Shown here piece by piece: positions 50,829 to 59,124 of a stretch of DNA of 60,573 nt. Location of the stretch: the NCBI RefSeq assembly GCF_017303295.1, contig NZ_JAFKOK010000020.1, positions 1-60,573 of the forward strand, given 5' to 3'. The notes under the pieces were generated by a model. It did no database searches. It had not been told where the DNA came from and saw nothing but the letters and a program-made list of their open reading frames with translations. The position numbers and the translations under genes were made by a program. Each line of letters starts with the position of its first letter. Positions within the stretch are counted from its first letter, which is position 1. This DNA comes from Rhodobacter sp. NTK016B. Its GTDB lineage: Bacteria; Pseudomonadota; Alphaproteobacteria; Rhodobacterales; Rhodobacteraceae.

Positions 50829-51676
50829 CCGACAGCGATCTTCCCGCGCGCGACCACAACCAGCCACCGGAAGGCATTTTGCCGGTGCTGCCGCCGACCG
50901 AAGCCGACGAGCAGGCACGAGCAGCTGCGCTTGCGGAGGTCAGCGCCGAGTTGCCCGAGGATCAGGCGCCCGCGTTTAACCTGACGGTGTTTTCCGAGCT
51001 GCAGGTCAAGACGATGGCGTTCTGCGATGCTGCAGGCGCGTGGGATCGCATCAAGCAGATCGAGACCCCAGCGCAGTCGGAGCGCTTGACCGATTTCGTC
51101 ACCGGCGCCCGAGCGTTGTGGAAGAAAGTCGAAGAACAGCGGAAGGCGGACAAGGCGCCTTGGGATGCTGGAGCGAGCAAGGTACAGGCCACTTATTCCC
51201 CGCTGCTCATCAAACTCGATGCCGTCGGGAAGAAGATGAAGCTCATGCAGGCAGACTATCTCGCCCGCGAGCAGGCGCGGCTCGACGCGGAAAAGGCTGC
51301 AGAAGAGGAGGCCGCGCGGAAAGCGGAGGAAGAGGCGAAGCAAGCCATCGACCAAGCCGCCGCGCGCGGCGATATCTCAGGCGAGATCGACGCCCAGCAA
51401 TCTCTGAAAACTGCACAACAGCGTGCGAAGGCGGCGGGTCGGGGCCGGAGGGCGCAGGCCCGCACGGCGACCGGCGCAGGCCGCACCATGTCGCTGCGCA
51501 CCCAGAAGTCGGCGCGCATCGATAACGCTCGCGCGTGCTTCGCGCAGTACAAAGACGATCCCCGTGTCCTCGAAGCCCTTCGGCTTTGCGCAAACGAGGC
51601 CATCCGCAACGGAATCAGCGAAGCCGACGCCTTGATGGCGGGCTTCTCGATCATCGAAGTCCCCGTCGCCTCTTAA
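50825..51676 (+). CDS. coiled-coil protein upstream of recT, 283 aa
   Basis: Starts MTDSDLPARDHNQPPEGILPVLPPTEADEQARAAALAEVSAELPEDQAPAFNL. Two halves are visible: a helical region (LTDFVTGARALWKKVEEQRKADKAPWDAGASKVQATYSPLLIKLDAVGKKMKLMQADYLAREQARLDAEKAAEEEAARKAEEEAKQAIDQAA) that is a strong coiled coil, and a basic C-terminal part ending in a helical domain (ALRLCANEAIRNGISEADALMAGFSIIEVPVAS). Proteins of this kind commonly precede recT in phages and may assist recombination. No catalytic motif is seen. Confidence 0.7.
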   Translation: MTDSDLPARDHNQPPEGILPVLPPTEADEQARAAALAEVSAELPEDQAPAFNLTVFSELQVKTMAFCDAAGAWDRIKQIETPAQSERLTDFVTGARALWKKVEEQRKADKAPWDAGASKVQATYSPLLIKLDAVGKKMKLMQADYLAREQARLDAEKAAEEEAARKAEEEAKQAIDQAAARGDISGEIDAQQSLKTAQQRAKAAGRGRRAQARTATGAGRTMSLRTQKSARIDNARACFAQYKDDPRVLEALRLCANEAIRNGISEADALMAGFSIIEVPVAS

Positions 51677-51687
51677 GGAGAACAGAA

Positions 51688-52899
51688 TTGAGTAACGCCC
51701 TCTTGAAAACCCCGCTGCGGCAAGTCGCAAGTGTCCGCCAGCTCATGATGAACGATCATGCGCGCCGTCAGCTCGAAATGGTGGCCGCGAACAACCTCCG
51801 GCCGGAACGGCTGATGCGAGTGATGGCCAACGCAATGCGGACCACGCCGAAGCTGGCCGATTGCGAACCACTGTCGTTCCTCGGCGCGCTGATGCAGTGC
51901 GCAGCCCTCGGCCTGGAACCGAACACGGTTCTCGGGCACGCCTACATGATTCCGTTCGACCGCAACAAGAAAATCAATGGGCGCTGGGTGAAGATCCCGG
52001 AAGTGCAGGTCGTGATCGGCTACAAGGGGCTGATCGACTTGGCGCGTCGCAGTGGGCACATCACCTCTCTCTCGGCCAACATCCACTATTCCGATGACAA
52101 GCTGTGGGAATATGAGGAAGGGACCGAGGCCCGCCTTCGGCACCGTCCCGGCCCCCAGAAGGGCGACAAGCTCGACGCCTATGCGATCGCCAAGTTCAAG
52201 GATGGCGGCCATGCCTATGTCGTTTTGCCGTGGGAGAAGGTCGAAGAGATCCGCGACGGCTCGCAGGGCTACCAGAATGCCAAGCGCAACGGAAAGCTCG
52301 ACGATACCCCGTGGGTGAAGCACGAGGACGAGATGGCGAAGAAGACCGCCATCCGGGCTCTTGCCAAGTATCTGCCCCTGACGGTGGAAATGACGCAAGC
52401 GGTCGAGGTCGATGAAGCGCGCGCGGACTTCGGCTCTTTCGCGCTGGACTCCGATGGCGGTGTGCAGATCGACGGCGATGATGTGATCGACGGCGAGGCC
52501 GCACTTGATGAAAGGGCAGGGTACGTCGACGAGCCCGCCCAGAATGAAAAACAGCCGGCCAAGCGCGCGGAGGAGAAAGAGCCGCCGAAGCGCCAGCAGC
52601 GCAAGCAGCAGCCCCGCCAAGCGCAGCCCCCGCAAGACCGCCCCACCGAAAACCAGCCGAGCGAACAGTTTGACCTGGACGAGGGGCAGCCTGCGCTCGA
52701 ACAAGAGCCGGACCTCGCGCCCTACGAGCGGCTCAAGGACATGATCCTGGGCGAGCTTGCTGATGGAGCCGACCCCGCTGAGATCGACGAGCTTTACGAG
52801 CCGCAGTTCGACCGGATGGCCCAAGAGGCGCCCAAGATCCTCGAAGAATTGCGCAACGAGATCGAAGCCTACCGGACTGCGGGGCCGGACAAAGACTAG
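51688..52899 (+). CDS. recT: RecT-type single-strand annealing protein
   Basis: 403 aa from a TTG start (51688) with a perfect AAGGAG 7 bases upstream. The RecT core is clear: LLKTPLRQVASVRQLMMNDHARRQLEMVAANNLRPERLMRVMANAMRTTPKLADCEPLSFLGALMQCAALGLEPNTVLGHAYMIPF, then VQVVIGYKGLIDLARRSG and DEMAKKTAIRALAKYLPL. The C-terminal 130 residues are Pro/Gln-rich and disordered. It anneals complementary strands for phage recombination. No exonuclease partner is recognised next to it. Confidence 0.92.
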   Translation: MSNALLKTPLRQVASVRQLMMNDHARRQLEMVAANNLRPERLMRVMANAMRTTPKLADCEPLSFLGALMQCAALGLEPNTVLGHAYMIPFDRNKKINGRWVKIPEVQVVIGYKGLIDLARRSGHITSLSANIHYSDDKLWEYEEGTEARLRHRPGPQKGDKLDAYAIAKFKDGGHAYVVLPWEKVEEIRDGSQGYQNAKRNGKLDDTPWVKHEDEMAKKTAIRALAKYLPLTVEMTQAVEVDEARADFGSFALDSDGGVQIDGDDVIDGEAALDERAGYVDEPAQNEKQPAKRAEEKEPPKRQQRKQQPRQAQPPQDRPTENQPSEQFDLDEGQPALEQEPDLAPYERLKDMILGELADGADPAEIDELYEPQFDRMAQEAPKILEELRNEIEAYRTAGPDKD

Positions 52900-52914
52900 G
52901 CCGCATGGCCAAGA

Positions 52915-52938
52915 CCTCGGCGCTTACTGGCGCCGAGG
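52915..52938 (+). promoter_or_regulatory. strong hairpin after recT
   Basis: A perfect 9-bp GC stem, CCTCGGCGC (52915-52923) and GCGCCGAGG (52930-52938), with a 6-base loop and no T-tract, lies between recT and the next gene. It falls inside a possible 25-codon reading frame (52905-52982; MAKTSALTGAEVQQIVKRAA) that lacks a good ribosome site. It may tune transcript stability or act as an attenuator. Confidence 0.6.
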
Positions 52939-52993
52939 TGCAGCAAATAGTGAAGCGCGCAGCAGGTGCTGCGGTAGCATAGGGGCGCACAAT

Positions 52994-53188
52994 ATGTCCG
53001 ACATTAGCTTGGATCGCGTTCAGCATTTGCATCTCGTCGCCGCTGAGCTGGCGTCACGAGACACCGCTTTTCTCCCGATCTTCGAACGTATGGAGGTCGA
53101 GCTTGCGGAAGCGCAAGCGCGCGCCGCCAGCGATCCAATTTCCCAAGCGCGACTGCGCCTTGAAGCGACGAGGTTCACCAATGCCTGA
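52994..53188 (+). CDS. hypothetical protein, 64 aa
   Basis: Starts MSDISLDRVQHLHLVAAELASRDTAFLPIFERMEVELAEAQARAASDPISQARLRLEATRFTNA. It is almost wholly helical and acidic, and overlaps the next gene by 8 bases. Small helical proteins like this are common between recombination and methylase genes in Rhodobacterales phages. Function unknown. Confidence 0.65.
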   Translation: MSDISLDRVQHLHLVAAELASRDTAFLPIFERMEVELAEAQARAASDPISQARLRLEATRFTNA

Positions 53189-53492
53189 GCTTTCCGATGA
53201 TGCGAAAGCACTGCTCTTGCACTTTAAGCCGCCATTTCCCCTCCAGCAGGGGCACAGTGGGCCTTTCCTATGGTTCGATGAACGCAGTTGGTCGGCTTTG
53301 CGGGAGCTGCACGCAGTTGGGCTTATCGAAGCCGCGCCTGCGGAACCGGCGCGCGTGGTTGATTGGAGCTTGACCGAAACCGGAACGGCTCGTCACGCGG
53401 ACCTTTCGGCCAAGAAAACGGTGCTTCCTGTCTTTTGCATGCCGGGGCCGCGCGGGTTGAAAATCTTGGATGTCCGCCGGGGAATCGAGTGA
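53181..53492 (+). CDS. hypothetical protein, 103 aa
   Basis: Starts MPELSDDAKALLLHFKPPFPLQQGHSGPFLWFDERSWSALRELHAVGLIEAAPAEPARVVDWSLTETG. The pattern of helix, helix, then strand pair (LIEAAP...WSLTETG) suggests a winged-helix fold. Its last codon overlaps the methylase start (TGATG). No name can be given. Confidence 0.65.
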   Translation: MPELSDDAKALLLHFKPPFPLQQGHSGPFLWFDERSWSALRELHAVGLIEAAPAEPARVVDWSLTETGTARHADLSAKKTVLPVFCMPGPRGLKILDVRRGIE

Positions 53493-55726
53493 TGAGCGCC
53501 CGCTTAGAAGTGGAAACCGCTCCCCCTATGATCATCGACAGTTTCGCAGGCGGCGGCGGGGCATCGACCGGAATTGAGAACGCCCTTGGCCGCGCACCCG
53601 ATGTCGCGATCAACCACAGCGCCGACGCGCTCGCCCTTCACGCGGCCAACCATCCCGAGACGTTGCACCTGGACAGCAATATCTGGGATGTGGACCCGCG
53701 CGAGGTCGCCGATGGCCGCCATGTCGGGCTTCTTTGGGCGAGTCCGGATTGCAAACATTTCTCCAAGGCCAAGGGCGCCGCGCCGCGCGACCGGAATATC
53801 CGCGATCTGGCATGGGTGGTGGTCAAATGGGCCGAGGATGTGAAACCCGATGTCATCTGCATGGAGAACGTCGAGGAATTCGTCACATGGGGCCCCCTCG
53901 ACAATGACGGGAAACCCATCAAGGAATTTGCGGGCGCAACGTTCGATCTCTGGGTCAAGCGTCTTCGCCGCGCAGGCTACCGTGTCGATTGGCGCGAGCT
54001 GCGCGCCTGCGATTATGGCGCGCCCACCATCCGCAAGCGCTGGTTTCTGGTCGCGCGCCGCGACAAGCGGCGGATCTTCTGGCCGAAGCCCACCCACGGC
54101 GACCCGAAATCGCCCGCCGTCCGTAAGGGCAAGCTGAAACCTTGGCGCACCGCCGCCGAATGCATTGACTGGTCGATCCCCTGCCCATCGATCTTCGCGA
54201 CCTCGACCGAGATCATGGCAGACTTCGGGATCCGCGCCATCCGCCCGCTGGCCGCAAATACTCTGGCGCGGGTGGCGCGAGGCATGAAGCGCTATGTCAT
54301 CGACGCAAAGGAACCGTTCATCGTCAACCTGACCCACGGCGCCCGGGCCGAACCGGGGGCCGAGCCGTTCCGCACGATCACCGGCGCGAACCGCGGCGAA
54401 AAAGCGGTGATCGTCCCCGCAATCGTGGGCGCCGGGCGCGCCAAGGCCGATGCCTGCCTTGCTTCGGCCTTCCTCGCCAGCCTCAAAGGCACCACGCGCC
54501 GGGATCGGTCGATTGGCCACCCGCATCCTACCGTCCTTGCTGGAGGCGGGCACAGCGCCATAATCGTGCCCAGCCTGCAGCGCTTTAACGGCGGCGCCAC
54601 GGGCAGCGATCCGCGCGACCCGGCGCCGACCGTCACCGCGAACAGTTGGATCAAGAAGCCCGGCGGCGCGGCCCCGCTGGGCGTGTTGTCGCCATATCTC
54701 GCCAGCATCGCCCATGGCGACAGCGGCGGGCGCCGGGAATATCCCCTTGGCGATCCGCTCGGCACGGTCACGGTCGGCGGCATCCAGCACGCGCTTATCG
54801 CGCCGGTGCTGACCTATGCCCAGCAAGGGGGCCATAACCGGCCCGCCGATACGCCCCACCACACGATCTGCGCCTCGACCAAGGATCAGAACAGCGTGCT
54901 TGTCGCCGGGCTGGTGCAGACCGGCTACGGGGAACGCCCGGACCAGCACCCGCGCGCGCTGGACGTGCAGGCGCCGCTGGGAACCGTGGTGGCGGGCGGT
55001 GCCAAACACGCGCCCTTTGCCGCCTTCCTCGCGCAACAAAACGGCGGGCCGCGCAACGATGCGCTGGCAGGCCGCGCCGCGACCGCTCCCGCCTCGACAG
55101 TCACCGGATCGGGCAGTCAGCAAACCCCCGTCGCGGCCTTTGTCGCGCGGCAGTTCGGCGCCAGCACCGGGCACGCGGCGACGGCACCGAACGGGACGAT
55201 AACCGCGGGCGGGCAAGGCAAATCCCAGCCTGTCGCGGCGTTCTTCGCCAGATACTACGGCACCGGCGACGGCGCCCGCCATGCCGATCCCGCGCATACC
55301 GTCACCACCAAAGACCGCTTTGCGCATAGCGAGGCACAGCTTGCGGCCCCGCCCTTCGGCCCGGAACACGAGGACCGGGCCCGGCAGGTCGCGGACTTCC
55401 TGCGCGCGCATGGCGCGTGGGAGGGCGACGAGCTGGTGACTCTGCAGATCGACGGGGAATCCTTCGTCGTGGTCGACATCGGCTTGCGGATGCTGACCCC
55501 GCGCGAGCTGTTCAACGCACAGGGCTTCCCGCGTGACTATGTGATCGAGGGCGTCTGGCAGGGCCTCGATACCGACACCCCGTTATTCCGCGCCTTCCCC
55601 AAGAACGTGCAGGTGAGCTGCTGCGGAAACAGCGTCTGCCCGCCCCTTGCCGAAGCGCTGGTCCGCGCGAACTGCGCGCACCTGGCCGTCGAGATCCCCG
55701 CAAAACAGGAGGCCAGCGCGCAATGA
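53492..55726 (+). CDS. C5 cytosine DNA methyltransferase with repeated central region
   Basis: 744 aa, about twice a minimal C5 methylase. Motif I is DSFAGGGGAS (16-25), the catalytic Cys87 lies in SPDCKHFSKA, and the ENV motif follows near 126 (CMENVEEF). Residues about 277-610 consist of roughly eight diverged units with the phrase [DP]-P-x-x-T-[VI]-T-x-G-x-x-x-A-x-[IV]-x-P, placed where the target-recognition region normally lies. The C-terminus has motif IX/X style sequence (LRMLTPRELFNAQGFPRDYVI ... GNSVCPPLAEALVRAN). It would methylate cytosine in phage or host DNA. The region looks more GC-rich than its neighbours, suggesting transfer. Confidence 0.9.
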   Translation: MSARLEVETAPPMIIDSFAGGGGASTGIENALGRAPDVAINHSADALALHAANHPETLHLDSNIWDVDPREVADGRHVGLLWASPDCKHFSKAKGAAPRDRNIRDLAWVVVKWAEDVKPDVICMENVEEFVTWGPLDNDGKPIKEFAGATFDLWVKRLRRAGYRVDWRELRACDYGAPTIRKRWFLVARRDKRRIFWPKPTHGDPKSPAVRKGKLKPWRTAAECIDWSIPCPSIFATSTEIMADFGIRAIRPLAANTLARVARGMKRYVIDAKEPFIVNLTHGARAEPGAEPFRTITGANRGEKAVIVPAIVGAGRAKADACLASAFLASLKGTTRRDRSIGHPHPTVLAGGGHSAIIVPSLQRFNGGATGSDPRDPAPTVTANSWIKKPGGAAPLGVLSPYLASIAHGDSGGRREYPLGDPLGTVTVGGIQHALIAPVLTYAQQGGHNRPADTPHHTICASTKDQNSVLVAGLVQTGYGERPDQHPRALDVQAPLGTVVAGGAKHAPFAAFLAQQNGGPRNDALAGRAATAPASTVTGSGSQQTPVAAFVARQFGASTGHAATAPNGTITAGGQGKSQPVAAFFARYYGTGDGARHADPAHTVTTKDRFAHSEAQLAAPPFGPEHEDRARQVADFLRAHGAWEGDELVTLQIDGESFVVVDIGLRMLTPRELFNAQGFPRDYVIEGVWQGLDTDTPLFRAFPKNVQVSCCGNSVCPPLAEALVRANCAHLAVEIPAKQEASAQ

Positions 55727-55857
55727 TCCTCACCAACACCAAGACCGGCGCCTTCGTGCGCCTTCTCCCCGGCGAAAACGCGGATTTCCGCGCGCGCTGC
55801 ATGGGCTGGACGGATTACGAAACCGCCCCCGCACAACAGGAGGCCAGGCATGGCTGA
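55723..55857 (+). CDS. small protein, 44 aa
   Basis: Starts MILTNTKTGAFVRLLPGENADFRARCMGWTDYETAPAQQEARHG. The ATG overlaps the methylase stop (ATGA) and its end overlaps the next gene start. An AGGAGG site precedes it. The sequence is strand-rich, and the coupling on both sides makes it likely real despite its length. Confidence 0.6.
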   Translation: MILTNTKTGAFVRLLPGENADFRARCMGWTDYETAPAQQEARHG

Positions 55858-56503
55858 CCGCCCCATCATCTTTTCCGCCCCTGCGGTCTGTGCCCTGCTG
55901 GACGGCAGGAAGGATCAGGACCGGCGCTTTCTCGAACTGAAGGGATACAAGGGGTTCCACCAATTCGGACCATCAGACACGCCCGGTTATGACTGGACGT
56001 TCCGCCGGTCAGATTGGGTCTGGGAAGATTACGAGCACGAAAGGCTTCTGAAGCTGTTGCCGGTCCAAGTTGGCGACCGGCTCTGGGTGAGGGAAGAGCT
56101 TAAGCGGGACGACAAGCTCTGGGGTTACAGCACCGATGGTTGCTCACTCTCTTGGCTTGCGCGGCGCGAACTTGCGCCCCGAGTGAGCGTTTGCGTGTCC
56201 GCCGCATTCATGCCCCGCATCGCCAGCCGCCTGACGCTTCTGGTCACTGACGTGCGGGTCCAGCGTTTGCAGGACATCAGCGCCGCAGACAGCATTGCAG
56301 AGGGCGTCCAGTGCGAGACGTGCGAGGCAATGCGGCAGAGCAACTGCAACGGGCGCGGCTGCTTTTCCAGCGTCGATGCATTCCACACCCTCTGGAACAG
56401 CCTGCACGGCCCCGAGGCATGGGACCGCAACGATTGGGTCGCCGCCTACACCTTCACCACCCACCGCTGCAACATCGGCCAGATGGAGCCCGCCCATGCT
56501 TGA
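55850..56503 (+). CDS. ASCH-like phage protein, 217 aa
   Basis: The phrase LLPVQVGDRLWVREELKRDD, then MPRIASRLTLLVTDVRVQRLQDISAADSIAEGV, and WNSLHGPEAWDRNDWVAAYTFT match a widespread phage protein with an ASCH/PUA-like RNA-binding fold. The middle Cys-rich loop (CETCEAMRQSNCNGRGC) is a probable zinc site. It starts inside the 44-aa gene and overlaps the 71-aa gene. The molecular target is unknown. Confidence 0.8.
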   Translation: MADRPIIFSAPAVCALLDGRKDQDRRFLELKGYKGFHQFGPSDTPGYDWTFRRSDWVWEDYEHERLLKLLPVQVGDRLWVREELKRDDKLWGYSTDGCSLSWLARRELAPRVSVCVSAAFMPRIASRLTLLVTDVRVQRLQDISAADSIAEGVQCETCEAMRQSNCNGRGCFSSVDAFHTLWNSLHGPEAWDRNDWVAAYTFTTHRCNIGQMEPAHA

Positions 56504-56711
56504 CACCAAAGACCTCACCGAAGCTCTGTTTGCGGAGCGCTTCATCGCCCACTGCCTGAAGCAATGCGGGTTCACCCACTTTGACGACGGCTCGCCCGTT
56601 GCCGACTACGCGGCCGAGACCGCCAAGAGCTATTTCAGCGACCCGCTCTACCGTGAGGAAGGCCCCGAGGCCTGCGCAGATTCCGACATGGACTATTGGG
56701 GGGAGGGATAA
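56496..56711 (+). CDS. hypothetical protein, 71 aa
   Basis: Starts MLDTKDLTEALFAERFIAHCLKQCGFTHFDDGSPVADYAAETAKSYFSDPLYREEGPEACADSDMDYWGEG. The helix-plus-Cys pattern (FIAHCLKQCGFTHFDDGSPVADYAAETAKSYF) recurs in phage proteins next to ASCH-like genes. Overlaps the previous gene by 8 bases. Function unknown. Confidence 0.65.
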   Translation: MLDTKDLTEALFAERFIAHCLKQCGFTHFDDGSPVADYAAETAKSYFSDPLYREEGPEACADSDMDYWGEG

Positions 56712-56713
56712 CT

Positions 56714-57526
56714 ATGGGCCCTGAAACGCAAAAGGCTCCTGAAGCGCTGACCTATGAACAAAAACTGGAGGCTATGTCTCTGCGGTTCTATCAGGGCATG
56801 ACCTGGACGCCAAAGGCTGGGGATCATTACACCACCAGCCGCGCCGACCTTGAGCTCTATCAAGTCGTTTCGGTCGATGAGGGGGTTGTCAGGACACGAT
56901 ACTGCGACACCAGTAAGAGCGAAGAACTATCGTCTTGGCCGGTGGACGAGTTCACCGCAGCGGGCTTTGGGCCAAAGCGCGTATTCGTGCCGGATTTTGT
57001 TCTGAGCCAGCAGCCAGCATCGGAGATCACCGATGATCTGTCGAAAGACCATCTGGACGCGCTGCAAGAAGACCTGCGGCACTGTGCGTACAATGTGACG
57101 CCCGACGAGGCAAACCGCGCCATCAAAGCCCTGCGCGCCAAGAACGAGCGTTTGGAAAAGTCGCTACAATCTCTCTCCTCGACAAACCACCGGCAGGCGC
57201 TCTGCATCAATTTCACTGCCGGAGCCCTGGGGCCTGAATGTGCCGCCACCATCGACGGCCTGCCAAAGGCCGCAGGTCACGTCGCAAAGCTGCTTGCCGA
57301 AGCAGATGCGGATGCGGAGCGGCTGGCGGGGGCCCTGAGCGCTGAGCGCCAGTTCTGCCAGATGATCACCGATGAAGTCGGGATCGAGCCGCGCACGACG
57401 ACATTCAATGTCCGGGCAATGCCGGAAGGCAAGATCGTGGCCGTTCGCACGCTGGCCGAGGTTGCCGCTGAGACGGAACAAGCCCTCACCGCCCACCGCG
57501 CCCGGGAAGAGGGGCAAGATGTCTGA
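56714..57526 (+). CDS. hypothetical protein, 270 aa
   Basis: Starts MGPETQKAPEALTYEQKLEAMSLRFYQGMTWTPKAGDHYTTSRADLELYQVVSVDEGVVRTRYCDTS, with GGAGGG upstream (an earlier TTG at 56696 is less likely). The first third is strand-rich, the second helical (HLDALQEDLRHCAYNVTPDEANRAIKALRAKNERLEKSLQSL, a coiled coil). No family is recognised; it may be two modules joined. Confidence 0.6.
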   Translation: MGPETQKAPEALTYEQKLEAMSLRFYQGMTWTPKAGDHYTTSRADLELYQVVSVDEGVVRTRYCDTSKSEELSSWPVDEFTAAGFGPKRVFVPDFVLSQQPASEITDDLSKDHLDALQEDLRHCAYNVTPDEANRAIKALRAKNERLEKSLQSLSSTNHRQALCINFTAGALGPECAATIDGLPKAAGHVAKLLAEADADAERLAGALSAERQFCQMITDEVGIEPRTTTFNVRAMPEGKIVAVRTLAEVAAETEQALTAHRAREEGQDV

Positions 57527-57701
57527 TACCTATTTAGACTGGTTTTTCCGGCAATCGCCGGAAAGGGAAATCGCAGCACTTCAGCATATCAGACGGTGTA
57601 TTCGCCTCGGAGAATTAGATCGAACCACGCCGCGATGCCCAGAGGCGCTAGACCTGCGTCGCGAGATTGCCGCGTATCAGGAGCCCCGCCATGACCGCTG
57701 A
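57519..57701 (+). CDS. hypothetical protein, 60 aa
   Basis: Starts MSDTYLDWFFRQSPEREIAALQHIRRCIRLGELDRTTPRCPEALDLRREIAAYQEPRHDR. It overlaps the genes on both sides. It is helical and charged. Likely real from coupling; no function known. Confidence 0.55.
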   Translation: MSDTYLDWFFRQSPEREIAALQHIRRCIRLGELDRTTPRCPEALDLRREIAAYQEPRHDR

Positions 57702-58641
57702 CACATCCCCCGAGGCCCGCGTCTACCTGATCGAGAAGCGCGGCCTGTATTACCGCCCCGAGGCGAAGGGCTACACCGGCGTCAAGGATCTTGCCGGGCG
57801 CTATTCTTTGGCCGAGGCCGCAGAGCGCATGCCGAACCGCGACAGCAAAAACCAAGACGGAGTTTCCTATATCCACGAGGATGACGCGCCGGACTTTTCG
57901 AGCGCGTGCTATCAGGATGTCAGGGAAGAGCATCTGACGAAGAAGCTGGCAGCCGCCGAGGCCCAGCTTGCCGCCGCTATGGAAGGGGCGGCAATTGAAG
58001 GGGATCGGCACAAAGATACAGGCCGAAACAAAATCCTGAACCACGCCGTTGATCAAATCGAGCGCGCAGTAAACCACCACGACCCAGAGACCGATGTTCC
58101 TATCATGCAAGGGGTTTGGGACATTTTGGATCAGGCGGCAGTGAAACTTGAGCGCCGCATCCTCGCCGCCCTCGAACCCAACCCCGCCGCGCTGGCCGAG
58201 CGTGATGAAAGCCCTGTCGCTGTCACGCTGACCTATCGCAACTGGCGCGGCGAAGTTTCGGATCGTGTCATCATCCCTCGCAAAGTCTGGTATGGATCAA
58301 CCAAGTGGCACCCGGAACCGCAATGGCTCGTGACGGCATGGGACGCTGAGAAGAACGCCGATCGGGACTTCGCGCTGGCCGATTTCATGGGCCGCCCCGA
58401 CGCCTTAGCCACCCGTGACGGCAAGATGCGGGCAAGGGGAATGATTAAGGCTGTGTTGCGGGTGAAAGCGCAAGCGGCAGTCTGTGCCGCATGGACCTCT
58501 CGTGGTCTCGGCGCACCTGTCGCCGAGGAGCAGCTCGAAGACGCGGCCGCTGCCATCGTCGAACTGGCGAAAAAGGAGGCCGGGGATGACTCACGAGCAG
58601 CACGAGCGCGCCCTTCGCATTCTGCACAACATGGCCGTTGA
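57691..58641 (+). CDS. hypothetical protein with conserved WRGE/WHPEPQW region, 316 aa
   Basis: The N-terminal 100 residues (RVYLIEKRGLYYRPEAKGYTGVKDLAGRYSLAEAAERMPN) form a strand/helix unit common in phage proteins about viewing or processing small molecules. A long helical centre follows, and then YRNWRGEVSDRVIIPRKVWYGSTKWHPEPQWLVTAWDAEKNADRDFALADFMG, a motif shared by many phage and plasmid proteins of unknown activity. GGAG precedes the ATG at 57691. Confidence 0.7.
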   Translation: MTADTSPEARVYLIEKRGLYYRPEAKGYTGVKDLAGRYSLAEAAERMPNRDSKNQDGVSYIHEDDAPDFSSACYQDVREEHLTKKLAAAEAQLAAAMEGAAIEGDRHKDTGRNKILNHAVDQIERAVNHHDPETDVPIMQGVWDILDQAAVKLERRILAALEPNPAALAERDESPVAVTLTYRNWRGEVSDRVIIPRKVWYGSTKWHPEPQWLVTAWDAEKNADRDFALADFMGRPDALATRDGKMRARGMIKAVLRVKAQAAVCAAWTSRGLGAPVAEEQLEDAAAAIVELAKKEAGDDSRAARARPSHSAQHGR

Positions 58642-58663
58642 GAGAACGGGATGGGGAACATGA
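58586..58663 (+). CDS. very short protein, 25 aa
   Basis: ATG at 58586 with a near-perfect AAGGAGG 7 bases upstream; product MTHEQHERALRILHNMAVERTGWGT. Its stop overlaps the ATG of the next gene (ATGA), and its first part lies in the end of the 316-aa gene. The strong ribosome site may mainly serve to couple translation of the 154-aa gene. Confidence 0.5.
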   Translation: MTHEQHERALRILHNMAVERTGWGT

Positions 58664-59124
58664 GCAAGCTTCCGTATTCGAACTCGAAGGCTGGCCAAAG
58701 CCGCGAGAAGGAGATCCGCGACACATTGCGGGGAGTCGGCGCCAGCGCCGTAGGGTTCATGGTCGATGACGAGTTGGGCCAGGTGATTTGCCAGTTCCGG
58801 CTTCACGGGCGCCACATAACTGTCCCCGTCAGTGTCCACGGTTACGAAGCGGCCTGGAAATCAGCGTTCCCTTGCGGTCCCCGAACTGACAAGCGCGATT
58901 GGAACCGCAAAGCAAGAGGCCAGGCCGAGATAGCGGTGTGGGGCGTCTTGGCCGACTGGATTAAGGCGCAGGCCGCAATGATCGCGTGTGGCTTCTTCGA
59001 CGCAGATCGAGCCTTCCTCGCGCATCTTCACCTTGAAGACGGGCGATCGGTCGGGGAGGCCCTTACGGCGCCAGACAGTCCACTTAGACTTCCGCCACCT
59101 ATTGGAGGCACCCCTGAAAACTAG
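58660..59124 (+). CDS. hypothetical protein, 154 aa
   Basis: Starts MSKLPYSNSKAGQSREKEIRDTLRGVGASAVGFMVDDELGQVICQFRLHGRHITVPVSVHGYEAAWKS, with translational coupling to the short frame before it. The phrases VGFMVDDELGQVICQFRLHGRHITVPVSVHGYEAAW and RGQAEIAVWGVLADWIKAQAAMIACGFFDADRAFLAHLHLEDGRSVGEAL recur in phages of this group. Unknown activity, perhaps DNA processing. Its end overlaps the convergent integrase by 4 bases. Confidence 0.65.
   Translation: MSKLPYSNSKAGQSREKEIRDTLRGVGASAVGFMVDDELGQVICQFRLHGRHITVPVSVHGYEAAWKSAFPCGPRTDKRDWNRKARGQAEIAVWGVLADWIKAQAAMIACGFFDADRAFLAHLHLEDGRSVGEALTAPDSPLRLPPPIGGTPEN

Noticed and set aside
52938-52947. Extra GTGCAGCAAA copies (also 41294, 43817, 46347) as integrase sites
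   Set aside because: They are far from attP and single, and one lies within a coding region; they show the motif is not unique, so only the paired copies at the ends were proposed as arm sites.
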